A stretch of 64,000 nucleotides of DNA from Paramagnetospirillum caucaseum. Lineage in GTDB: Bacteria; Pseudomonadota; Alphaproteobacteria; Rhodospirillales; Magnetospirillaceae. The stretch is taken from positions 23,540 to 87,539 of the forward strand of contig NZ_AONQ01000010.1 of assembly GCF_000342045.1 (NCBI RefSeq). Reading direction: 5' to 3'. Position numbers and translations under genes: made by a program. Positions 10,070 to 17,198 of this stretch are shown piece after piece (the stretch's first letter is position 1; every line of letters begins with the position of its first letter). The notes beneath the pieces were generated by a model that was not told where the DNA came from, searched no databases, and worked only from the letters and a program-made list of their open reading frames with translations.

Positions 10070-10947
10070 ACGAGGACGCAAACCAGCAGATCCATATGAT
10101 CCCTGTCGACGCCATTACGGTGTTGAACCCGCGTGTCCGCAACAAGCGGATATTTCAGGAACTGGTGACCAGCATCGCCAACCTCGGGCTCAAGAAGCCG
10201 ATCACCGTCAGCCTGCGAGGCGATGGTTCCGGCTATGACCTGGTGTGCGGCCAGGGCAGGCTGGAGGCGTTCCTCGCGCTGGGGCAGAAAAAGATCCCGG
10301 CCGTGGTTGTTCAGGCTACCAAAGATGATTGTTTCGTCATGTCGCTGGTGGAAAACTTGGCCCGCCGGCACCACACGCCCCTCGAACTGCTGGGGGAGAT
10401 CGGCTCGCTGAAGGAGCGTGGCTATTCGATCAGCGAGATCGCCGCCAAGACCGGATTCAGCAATGAGTACATCTACGCGCTTTGCTTTCTCCTGGACCAT
10501 GGGGAGAAGCGACTGCTGGCTGCCATCGAGCGTGGCGTGATGCCCTACAGCATTGCCATGGAGATTGCCCGCGCGAAGGATGCCGACGTCCAGCAGGCGC
10601 TGGCCGAAGCTTACGAGAACAGGTCACTTCCGGGCAACCAGTTGGTGGCGATCCGGCGGATCATCGAGCAGCGCAACCTCAGCGGCAAACGTATGCAGTC
10701 GACCGGCGGCAACCGATCGAAGAAGCAGGTCACGGCCGACGCGCTGGTCCGCGCCTATCGCAAAGAAACGGATCGCCAGAAATTACTGGTGAAGAAGGCA
10801 ACATTGACTCAGAGCCGTCTGATCTTCGTGGTGAACGCTCTGCGCCGCCTGCTGGATGACGAACACTTCGTGACCCTGCTGCGGGCTGAATCGCTGCACA
10901 CCATTCCGCGCCCCTTGGCGGAGCGCCTGGGTGGAAGCGGAGGCTGA
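10066..10947 (+). CDS. ParB-like nuclease/partition-domain protein
   Basis: A 293-aa protein. An N-terminal ParB/Srx-like domain lies at about residues 10-100: IPVDAITVLNPRVRNK, then GLKKPITVS and VCGQGRLEAFLALG. The CTP-binding box is GQGR instead of the usual GERR. A KorB/RepB-type helix-turn-helix follows (SISEIAAKTGFSNEYIYAL). The C-terminal third is basic. The ATG at 10066 overlaps the recombinase stop; an upstream in-frame start inside the recombinase gene is not needed. The protein probably binds DNA near the recombinase sites. It is not preceded by a ParA gene, so a simple plasmid partition role is unlikely. Confidence 0.85.
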   Translation: MNEDANQQIHMIPVDAITVLNPRVRNKRIFQELVTSIANLGLKKPITVSLRGDGSGYDLVCGQGRLEAFLALGQKKIPAVVVQATKDDCFVMSLVENLARRHHTPLELLGEIGSLKERGYSISEIAAKTGFSNEYIYALCFLLDHGEKRLLAAIERGVMPYSIAMEIARAKDADVQQALAEAYENRSLPGNQLVAIRRIIEQRNLSGKRMQSTGGNRSKKQVTADALVRAYRKETDRQKLLVKKATLTQSRLIFVVNALRRLLDDEHFVTLLRAESLHTIPRPLAERLGGSGG

Positions 10948-10948
10948 C

Positions 10949-11848
10949 GTGCCGGAGCCGGTGAAGGCCGCCTTCGAATCTTCCCTTGTCACCGTGCCGG
11001 CAGAATCCATACTGCCGTTGCATCAGGTCACCGACGCCCAGAAACAATCCGCCAAGTACAAGCTGATCGCGACCTCCATCGCAGAGGTGGGCATCATCGA
11101 GCCATTGGTGGTCGCCCGCCCCAAGAACGGTGACAGCCGCTATCTGTTGTTGGATGGCCACCTTCGCCTCGCGGTACTGGTGGACATGGGGGAGCGCAAG
11201 ATCCGCTGCCTCATCTCCGACGACGACGAATCCTACACCTACAACAAGCGCATCAACCGGCTGGCGACCATCCAGGAGCACTACATGATCATGCGCGCCC
11301 TTGAGCGTGGCGTTCCTGAGGAAAAGATCGCCAAGGCACTGGACGTCGATATCAAGCAGATCAAGCGGCGGCGCAGCCTGTTGGAGGGCATCTGCCCCGA
11401 GGTCATCGACCTTCTGAAGGACAAGTCGGTCAATCCCAGGACCCTTGAGACCCTCAAAAAGATGAAGCCGGGCCGCCAGATCGAGGCTGCCGAGCTGATG
11501 GCAGCGGCGGGGAATTTCGCATCGAGTTATGCCCAGGCCCTGCTTGCGGCCACGCGCCAGCATGATCTTGTCCACCCGGAGAAGCCAAAGGAGGTGGGAG
11601 GAATCACTCCCGAGCAAATGGCCCGCATGGAGCGCGAGATGGAGTCGCTGCAGCGCGATTTCAAAGCCGTGGAGGCCTCGTATGGCGATGACGTGCTGCA
11701 ATTGGTAATCGCCATAGGCTACCTCACGAAATTGGTGGGCACCCCCGAGGTCACGCGATATCTCGCCGCCTACCATCCCGAATTTCTCGATGAATTCCGG
11801 GCGATCATCGCCGCCGCGTCGCTTGACCAAGGAGGAGCGACGACCTGA
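10949..11848 (+). CDS. RepB/ParB-type partition protein, second of the pair
   Basis: A 299-aa protein read from the GTG at 10949, chosen because GGAGG lies 5 bases upstream and the previous stop is one base before it; an in-frame GTG at 10931 is the alternative. It has a ParB N-terminal domain (about residues 10-90, with SIAEVGIIEPLVV and LLLDGHLRLAVL), a helix-turn-helix (EEKIAKALDVDIKQIKRR) and a C-terminal region like the RepB plasmid-partition family. It differs from its neighbour in the box DGHLR versus GQGR, so the two are distinct family members rather than a recent duplication. With the recombinase it forms a three-gene coupled operon that ends 160 bases before a convergent phage terminator. 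Confidence 0.85.
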   Translation: MPEPVKAAFESSLVTVPAESILPLHQVTDAQKQSAKYKLIATSIAEVGIIEPLVVARPKNGDSRYLLLDGHLRLAVLVDMGERKIRCLISDDDESYTYNKRINRLATIQEHYMIMRALERGVPEEKIAKALDVDIKQIKRRRSLLEGICPEVIDLLKDKSVNPRTLETLKKMKPGRQIEAAELMAAAGNFASSYAQALLAATRQHDLVHPEKPKEVGGITPEQMARMEREMESLQRDFKAVEASYGDDVLQLVIAIGYLTKLVGTPEVTRYLAAYHPEFLDEFRAIIAAASLDQGGATT

Positions 11849-12009
11849 AAGGTGAAGGAACCGCCCGACCCGGGGACCCGGACCCGAAAGCGCGGGGACC
11901 GCAGGAGATGCCGTCGCGAGGGGCGGATCGAGCGCGGGGGTGGGAATGGCGGCGAACCCGTGCGGAGCCCACCGGTGGCCTGCCTTGTTGCAGGCCAAAA
12001 ACACGAAAA

Positions 12010-12044
12010 GCGGCCGACCGGGAGAAAGCCTCCCGGTCGGCCGC
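12010..12044 (-). terminator. intrinsic terminator of the prophage late operon
   Basis: A perfect 15-bp stem (12010-12024 with 12030-12044) closes a 5-base loop. Read on the minus strand it is followed by CTTTTCGTGTTTTTGG, a T-rich tail. It sits just after the holin stop (12065) and marks the end of the 22-kb structural operon. It also lies 160 bases after the convergent ParB gene. Confidence 0.85.
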
Positions 12045-12064
12045 AGTACTTGAAACGATGCGCT

Positions 12065-12667
12065 CTATTTCCCGATGATCGGTGGCGCCTGCGCCAGCAG
12101 GGTGCGGGTCTGTTCGGAATCCGCCGAGCCGCCGAACTCGAAGTCGAAGGCGGTGGCGAACTTACCTGCCAGCAAGGTGACGACGGAAATGATGCAGCCG
12201 CCGACGGCGGTGTTGCCATCGACCTGGCCGAACACCATGAAGGCGATTCCGCCGATGATGCCCATACCGGCGGTGACCAGCAGGACGTTGGCGCGGGTGT
12301 TGCTGCGGCCGGCCTTGATGAACTCACTGTCCCTGGCACGGGCGTTCTGACGGTCGGCCAGGGTCGCGGTCAGGGTGGTGAGCGCGCCGGCCATCTGCTG
12401 CATCCGCTCCTCGTGGGCGAAGGTCTGGGCCTGGGAGCGAAGCTGGAAGACGAGGTTGGGATCGGCTAGCACTTCGCGGGCCTGGGCGGGATCGTCGGTG
12501 CCGGTGATGGCGCGGACGGTGTCGGCCAACTTGCCCACCGCCTTCTCGGCATCGTCACCGAACAGGCCGGCGATGTCGGGGGCGACGTCCAGGGCCACCT
12601 TGGCGAGACCGGCGACCGGGTTGGCGGCGATGGCGGCGGCCTCGCCGAGGAGATCAAGCAAGTTCAT
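12065..12667 (-). CDS. holin of the 3-TM gene-transfer-release type
   Basis: A 200-aa protein read from the ATG at 12667, preceded by CTGGAGG. Two hydrophobic stretches are clear in the C-terminal half (ANVLLVTAGMGIIGGIAFMV and a following VGGCIISVVTLLAGKFATAF), with a hydrophobic N-terminal segment (AAAIAANPVAGLAKVAL). This fits the GTA_holin_3TM family, which permeabilises the inner membrane to release the endolysin. It overlaps the endolysin gene by 14 bases and is the last gene before the terminator. Confidence 0.8.
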   Translation of the reverse strand: MNLLDLLGEAAAIAANPVAGLAKVALDVAPDIAGLFGDDAEKAVGKLADTVRAITGTDDPAQAREVLADPNLVFQLRSQAQTFAHEERMQQMAGALTTLTATLADRQNARARDSEFIKAGRSNTRANVLLVTAGMGIIGGIAFMVFGQVDGNTAVGGCIISVVTLLAGKFATAFDFEFGGSADSEQTRTLLAQAPPIIGK

Positions 12668-13283
12668 GGGAGACCTCCAGGGCGGCGCAGGCGTGGGCGT
12701 AGTGGGCCTTGCGGTCGTCGAGTCCAGTGAGGCCGCCGTTGATGCGTCGGGTGATGGTTTCGATGTCGCGGGCATCGGCTGGTCGGTTGAGGCCGTTCCT
12801 GTGCCAGAACCAAACGGCCGAGCGGGCGGCGGGAGCGGGCTGTTCCAGCAAGTCCGGCTGGGCGATCAGGTCGAGGCCGAGGGCGGTGCCGCAAGCGGCA
12901 TAGTTCGCCTTGCCGGTGACCTGGATGAGGCCACGGCCGCGATAGCGCCAGCCGTCGCCGGAGGCCTCATCGCCATTGCCCATGCGGTTGGCATAGACTC
13001 TGGAACCGATGCGTTGCGGCTGGCGGGCATAGGTAGCGGCCTGGCCCGCGTCGAAGTGGCGAGGAAAGACCCGCAGCAGCGCTTCGGCGGAGTAGTTGAG
13101 GTTTTCGGCCAGGGCGCGGAACTGTCCGCTTTCATGGGCGATCTGGGCCAGGAAGGCCGCCTGCCGCAGCGGCGTGTCGATGACCCATTCGGCGCAAGCC
13201 TCGGCCAGCGGGGTGGCGAAACGGGCAATATCGGTGGGCCGCGCCGCCGGCAGGGCGGCACGCAGGATGTCTGCGGTCAGCAT
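12654..13283 (-). CDS. endolysin, glycoside hydrolase family 19 (chitinase-like lysozyme)
   Basis: A 209-aa protein with the GH19 fold. AQIAHESGQF near residues 45-55 carries the catalytic glutamate, followed by EALLRVFPRHF, YANRMGNGDE and WRYRGRGLIQVTGKANY, the family core. It would cleave peptidoglycan at the end of the lytic cycle. It has no signal peptide, so it needs the holin next door. The ATG at 13283 is chosen because longer frames enter the tail-tip gene and lose the fold; it follows that gene's stop by 7 bases. Confidence 0.9.
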   Translation of the reverse strand: MLTADILRAALPAARPTDIARFATPLAEACAEWVIDTPLRQAAFLAQIAHESGQFRALAENLNYSAEALLRVFPRHFDAGQAATYARQPQRIGSRVYANRMGNGDEASGDGWRYRGRGLIQVTGKANYAACGTALGLDLIAQPDLLEQPAPAARSAVWFWHRNGLNRPADARDIETITRRINGGLTGLDDRKAHYAHACAALEVSHELA

Positions 13284-13290
13284 GGGAACC

Positions 13291-15594
13291 TCAGTTGACG
13301 TGGACGCGGGAATCCTCGGCGACGGCGACAATCTCGACCTGCTCGGCGCGGGGGCGGATGGCCAGTACACGGGCGGATTGCGCCCAGGCTTGGCCGGGGC
13401 CGAAGCTGAAATACGTCCTCTCCTCCGAACCGCCGACATAGGGGGTGACGGTCAGGGGATCGAGGACGCGAACCAGGGTGGCATCACCGGGCACCGCCTG
13501 GACTCGGAACGGCCCGGCAAGACTGCCGTCGCGGCGACGTAGCGCCAGGTAATGGGTGGCGCCCTCTGTCCATTCCACCGGCTCGGACAGGGCCAGCACG
13601 TCGCCCTGGTGCCCGATCACCTCGCCGCCTTGCCCCCAGCGGGGCATGTCGTGGGTTATGGCGACCAGATCGCCGTAGGTGGGGATCATGCCCTCCAACT
13701 CGGTGCGGAAGGTGACAAGGCGGCGGCGGTAGCGGTTGTTTGCGGCGATGTAGAGACCTTCCCGCTGGGCGTGGTCCTTGGCGGTGCAGCCGAACAAATT
13801 GACCTTGGCTGGGTTGTCGCCCTGGCTGTCGGGCAGCTTCGCCGTGGTCTCGTCGGGCTTCCAGGTACGCGACGAGAAATACTCCACCGTCACCGCGTCG
13901 GCGGTGTCGTCGCCGGGCATGACGTATTTGATCTTGAACGAGCCCTTGACGATGTTGCGCGGCCCGAACATGGCCACCGGCATGGTCTGGGGCGCGTCGC
14001 GGATGATGCGGACGATGCCGCCCTGCTGGATGGGCACGGCGCGGCCGCAACGGGCGATGCGGGTCAGGGCCTCCCACACCGTCATGCTGGTGTCGAACAC
14101 CGCGTCGAAGCTGTCGCCACGGGCGGCCCAAACGGCATCCAGAGTGGCCAGCGTCTTGAGGTCGATGCGGGCATCAGCCAGCTTCGCCCCATAGTCCGCT
14201 TTGCAGGCATCGGCGAAGGCCCAGGCGATGGAACGAGTCGGTTGCGGTGCCGACCAACCGCCCGCCGCCGACCACACCGGCAGCTTGCGAGTGGCGATGA
14301 CGTTGATCATGCGGCTGGACCGCTGCGACAGATTGTCGGTAGCCCGCATCTTGACCGCCAACAGGGTGATGGCGCCGAAATCGGGCTGGCCGGTCAAATA
14401 GGCGCGCAGGGCTCCCCAGCGAATCTCGTGACCGGCCCGCTCGGCGGTGTCCTTGGTGTCGAGGCGCTTGAGGCGGACCTCGTAGCGCCCGGGCGACACC
14501 GCATAGCGGAAGGACAGGCGGATGGCGGTGTTGTTGGCGGCGGAGTGGGATTCGGTTGCCAGCACCGACCAGCCGGCAACGGCCGCGCCGTCGGCATCGA
14601 TGGCGCGCGCCTCGACCTGCCACTGGACGGTGCGGCTATCGAGGCTGCCGCCGTCATTGGCATAGTAGAGGCCACGCGGCATCACCACGTCGATGCCCAG
14701 CGCCCCGGCCGTGGTGTCGACCGGATTGGCGGTGAACGGGCCGATGAAGCCATCGTCGCCGGAGGCCACCAGATTGGGCGCCACCAGCTCCTGGCCGGCG
14801 ATCTCGGCGGCGGTGACCACGTCCGGCTCGAACAGCGTCACCGGGGAACCGGGCGGGACGATCTCTGTCTGAACCTCCTCGAAGGACGAGATCGGGGTGT
14901 CCTCGATGCGGATCTGCTCGACCGCATACTCGCCCTGGCCGATGACGTGGAGCTGATACAGGTACTGCTCGCCGCCGACGTAATCCTGGTAGGGCTCCGA
15001 GGCGAGGTCGGGATAGATCAGGTGGCGACCATAGATCACCGGGATCGGCTGCCCCAATCGGCCCTGATTACCCTGGGCCTGGATCGAATAGGTCGGGCTG
15101 GGGGCCGGGGCGCTGCCGCTGCCGCCCCAGTTGAGCGACGGCATCGACGGCTTGGGGGCCGGAATCACGGTGTTGATCAGCACCGAGCCGACCATGGCGA
15201 TGCCGGCGGTGGCCATCGCCGCGGCGGTGCCGGTGGCGGTGTAACCCATGGCCACCGCCGCCATGGGGCCAAGATAGATGGCGGCCACCATCACCGCGAT
15301 GGTCAGCACGATCCGCATGGGGTTCTTGCCGCCCCCGCCACCTCCGCCCCCGCCGCCCTGGGGCCAGCGAATGACGGTGACGACCTCGCCGTCGCCGATG
15401 GCCCGGACGGCATAGATGCCGACCGGCACCGCCATGCCGCCGATCAGGATTTCCGGTCCATCGGGCCAGCAATCCTCGGCAATGCCGCAGTCCAGCAGCA
15501 GGGCGCCCACCGTGATCCCGGCTTCCACCGCATGCACCGAGCGGCTGGTCACCGGCTCGAACGGATTGGTGACGATGACGATGGAGGCGGTCAT
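13291..15594 (-). CDS. J: tail tip/host specificity protein (lambda J-like)
   Basis: A 767-aa protein from the ATG at 15594, which overlaps the stop of the NlpC/P60 gene (ATGA). The N-terminal 90 residues are a small domain. A Gly run at about 82-91 and two hydrophobic segments (about 97-140) then precede the conserved tip-J core (QGRLGQPIPVIYGRHLI near 185, GVYAVEQIRI-like region near 220). The C-terminal half has fibronectin-like beta segments and the phage-tail_3 region. It would sit at the tail end and contact the host surface. Lambda J is longer (1132 aa), so the receptor-binding end is short here, which fits a separate fibre cassette at 17.2-20.8 kb. Confidence 0.85.
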   Translation of the reverse strand: MTASIVIVTNPFEPVTSRSVHAVEAGITVGALLLDCGIAEDCWPDGPEILIGGMAVPVGIYAVRAIGDGEVVTVIRWPQGGGGGGGGGGKNPMRIVLTIAVMVAAIYLGPMAAVAMGYTATGTAAAMATAGIAMVGSVLINTVIPAPKPSMPSLNWGGSGSAPAPSPTYSIQAQGNQGRLGQPIPVIYGRHLIYPDLASEPYQDYVGGEQYLYQLHVIGQGEYAVEQIRIEDTPISSFEEVQTEIVPPGSPVTLFEPDVVTAAEIAGQELVAPNLVASGDDGFIGPFTANPVDTTAGALGIDVVMPRGLYYANDGGSLDSRTVQWQVEARAIDADGAAVAGWSVLATESHSAANNTAIRLSFRYAVSPGRYEVRLKRLDTKDTAERAGHEIRWGALRAYLTGQPDFGAITLLAVKMRATDNLSQRSSRMINVIATRKLPVWSAAGGWSAPQPTRSIAWAFADACKADYGAKLADARIDLKTLATLDAVWAARGDSFDAVFDTSMTVWEALTRIARCGRAVPIQQGGIVRIIRDAPQTMPVAMFGPRNIVKGSFKIKYVMPGDDTADAVTVEYFSSRTWKPDETTAKLPDSQGDNPAKVNLFGCTAKDHAQREGLYIAANNRYRRRLVTFRTELEGMIPTYGDLVAITHDMPRWGQGGEVIGHQGDVLALSEPVEWTEGATHYLALRRRDGSLAGPFRVQAVPGDATLVRVLDPLTVTPYVGGSEERTYFSFGPGQAWAQSARVLAIRPRAEQVEIVAVAEDSRVHVN

Positions 15595-15986
15595 GGCGCA
15601 AACCGATAGAAGCCCTCGATGGCCCAGCCGTTGAGGCGAAGGGCGTCGGAGCGCTGGAACACCACGCCGGATTCCTGGCTGCAATGGAGGACGCCGCCAC
15701 CATCCACGTCGAGCCAGACGCCCACATGAATGGGATGGCGGGACCGACGCAGCAGCACGCAATCGCCTTCCGTAGGCGGGTCAACCTTGGCCCAGCGCCG
15801 ACGCTCGGGGTGGTCGCGGAAGGTCCGGCCCATGACCAGCATGTCTTCGGGATTGCCGATCTCGGGCAGGATGGGGCCGAAATGGCGGGCCTGCACCATG
15901 CGGACGAATTCCCAGCAATTGAACGAGTCCGGCCCGCTGCCGTGGACGGACCACGGCAGGCCGATATAGGCGACAGCCCAATGCAT
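15591..15986 (-). CDS. K: NlpC/P60 (C40) tail peptidase, lambda K-like
   Basis: A 131-aa protein with an NlpC/P60 signature: the catalytic Cys in DSFNCWEFVRMV near residue 24 and His in HPIHVGVWLD near residue 85. Such tail-tip peptidases cut peptidoglycan cross-links during DNA entry. The position between an L-like gene and J matches lambda K. Lambda K also has an N-terminal Mov34/JAB domain, which is absent here. The frame overlaps the J-like gene by 4 bases. Confidence 0.85.
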   Translation of the reverse strand: MHWAVAYIGLPWSVHGSGPDSFNCWEFVRMVQARHFGPILPEIGNPEDMLVMGRTFRDHPERRRWAKVDPPTEGDCVLLRRSRHPIHVGVWLDVDGGGVLHCSQESGVVFQRSDALRLNGWAIEGFYRFAP

Positions 15987-16008
15987 GATGCCCTCGAAGG
16001 AATGGGGT

Positions 16009-16049
16009 CCAGGGACCGAGTCCCTGGCGGGTGCAGGGCAGCGCCCTGC
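16009..16049. repeat. tandem hairpin palindromes (REP-like) between tail genes
   Basis: Two adjacent perfect hairpins fill most of the 68-base gap between the K-like and DUF1833 genes. CCAGGGAC-CGA-GTCCCTGG (16009-16027) is followed by GCAGGGC-AGC-GCCCTGC (16033-16049). This layout resembles dispersed intergenic palindromic elements of Rhodospirillaceae. It could tune or partly terminate transcription before the tail-tip genes. It is one of the few non-coding gaps in the operon. Confidence 0.6.
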
Positions 16050-16054
16050 GAAGA

Positions 16055-16579
16055 TCAGCGTGCCAGTCCGGGAAAGCGCTGGGCGGTATAAGTGATGGAG
16101 GGGAACGATTTGTTGCCGGCATCCAGCATGCGGGCGCGCCCCGTGACCCTCATCGTGTCGGCCTCGACATCGGTCAGGATCATGGTGATGGGCGGGTCCA
16201 TATGGGGGCCGTCGAGATCGGTGGAGAGATAGGGCCGCCAGGTGATCTCGATCACCTGCTGGCTGATGGCGGCTCTCTCAAGGGCATCGGTGATGTCGCT
16301 GCCGACATTGTCGAGGGTGACGGTGATTTCCGGCACCGGAGCGGTATCCACCGGCGGCGGCGAGAACTCGAAGGCCAACGCGGCAAAGGTCACCAGCTTG
16401 CCGCCATCGCGGGGAGCGCTTACCTCCAGCCGGGCGGTGAGATCGGCATGGTCGCGGACCACCCGGATCGGCTCGTCGAAGGTTGGATGCCAGATCTCCA
16501 GCGTATCCAGGATCACCGTGCCGCTGGGGGCGGAGGCGAACGCCTCCTTCAGCGCCTGGCTGAGAGCCGGATCAGGCAT
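16055..16579 (-). CDS. DUF1833 minor tail protein (lambda L position)
   Basis: A 174-aa protein read from the ATG at 16579 and rich in beta-strand segments (VILDTLEIWHPTFDEPIRVV near 20-40, ITWRPYLSTD near 110). It matches the DUF1833 pattern of siphophage tails. Its place immediately before the NlpC/P60 and J-like genes corresponds to lambda gpL, a tail-hub component. The start overlaps the stop of the upstream membrane-protein gene by 8 bases. Confidence 0.75.
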   Translation of the reverse strand: MPDPALSQALKEAFASAPSGTVILDTLEIWHPTFDEPIRVVRDHADLTARLEVSAPRDGGKLVTFAALAFEFSPPPVDTAPVPEITVTLDNVGSDITDALERAAISQQVIEITWRPYLSTDLDGPHMDPPITMILTDVEADTMRVTGRARMLDAGNKSFPSITYTAQRFPGLAR

Positions 16580-16907
16580 CCCGCCGGTCCTCGCCATAGG
16601 GGCACAGGGTGCGGGCTTCCAGCAGCAGGCGGATCTGGTGGACGATCTCGGACAGGCCTTCGACCGCCGAGCGCAGGGCCTCGGTCTGGCGGGCCTGCTC
16701 CTCCACCACATGGGCGAAGGCTTCGACGGGCACGCCAGAGGAGTCCGACGCCCCCTGCTTCCTCGACCATGCCCAGGCGATGATGGCGATGATGATTACC
16801 GTGGCGGCGATGGCGGCGACCTGGACCATGGGAGCGGCTTGCCCCCAGGCGCCGACATACTGGGTGGCGATACCCGCCCAGATTTCCGGGGATTGTTCCG
16901 CAGCCAT
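16572..16907 (-). CDS. small phage membrane protein
   Basis: A 111-aa protein with one strong transmembrane helix at about residues 27-48 (VQVAAIAATVIIIAIIAWAW), a basic stop-transfer RKQ and a C-terminal amphipathic segment (about 60-98) that could be coiled coil. I do not recognise a family. It lies among tail genes. A spanin-like or holin-like accessory role is possible but unsupported. Confidence 0.6.
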   Translation of the reverse strand: MAAEQSPEIWAGIATQYVGAWGQAAPMVQVAAIAATVIIIAIIAWAWSRKQGASDSSGVPVEAFAHVVEEQARQTEALRSAVEGLSEIVHQIRLLLEARTLCPYGEDRRDA

Positions 16908-16913
16908 GGCCGC

Positions 16914-17183
16914 CTACTCCAGCACGATGCCGACCTTGGCCGCCTCGGCGGTCAGGTCGGCGCTGCCGCGCCAGCGGAAGAAATAGGGCGCGGTCTCGAC
17001 CACCTGACGAAGTTCGTCAGACTCGGTGACCGGGCCGAAGCCGATTTCCTCAGGCTGATCGGGGATTTCCGCATCGTCGGGGATGGCGAAGTAATGCTTG
17101 CCGCCGCACTGGCCGAGGGATTCGTACTGGGCGGCCGGCAGCCAATGCAGGCCATTGGCGGGGGTGTAGGCGTAAACCTTCAT
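16914..17183 (-). CDS. conserved phage hypothetical protein in the fibre cassette
   Basis: An 89-aa protein. The ATG at 17183 is preferred over 17189 because CGGAGGAG lies about 7 bases before it. The sequence (KVYAYTPANGLHWLPAAQYE, EEIGFGPVTESDELRQVV) is soluble, acidic and of unknown family. It directly follows the RCC1 tail protein gene (16-base gap), which suggests a fibre chaperone or a small tail component. The role is inferred from position only. Confidence 0.6.
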   Translation of the reverse strand: MKVYAYTPANGLHWLPAAQYESLGQCGGKHYFAIPDDAEIPDQPEEIGFGPVTESDELRQVVETAPYFFRWRGSADLTAEAAKVGIVLE

Positions 17184-17198
17184 GATCATCTCCTCCGA

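Noticed and set aside
13552..15609. 685-aa plus-strand open frame opposite the J-like gene
   Set aside because: Antisense shadow of a high-GC gene; it is His/Gly/Asp repetitive with no domain, and the minus-strand frame is a clear tail-tip protein.
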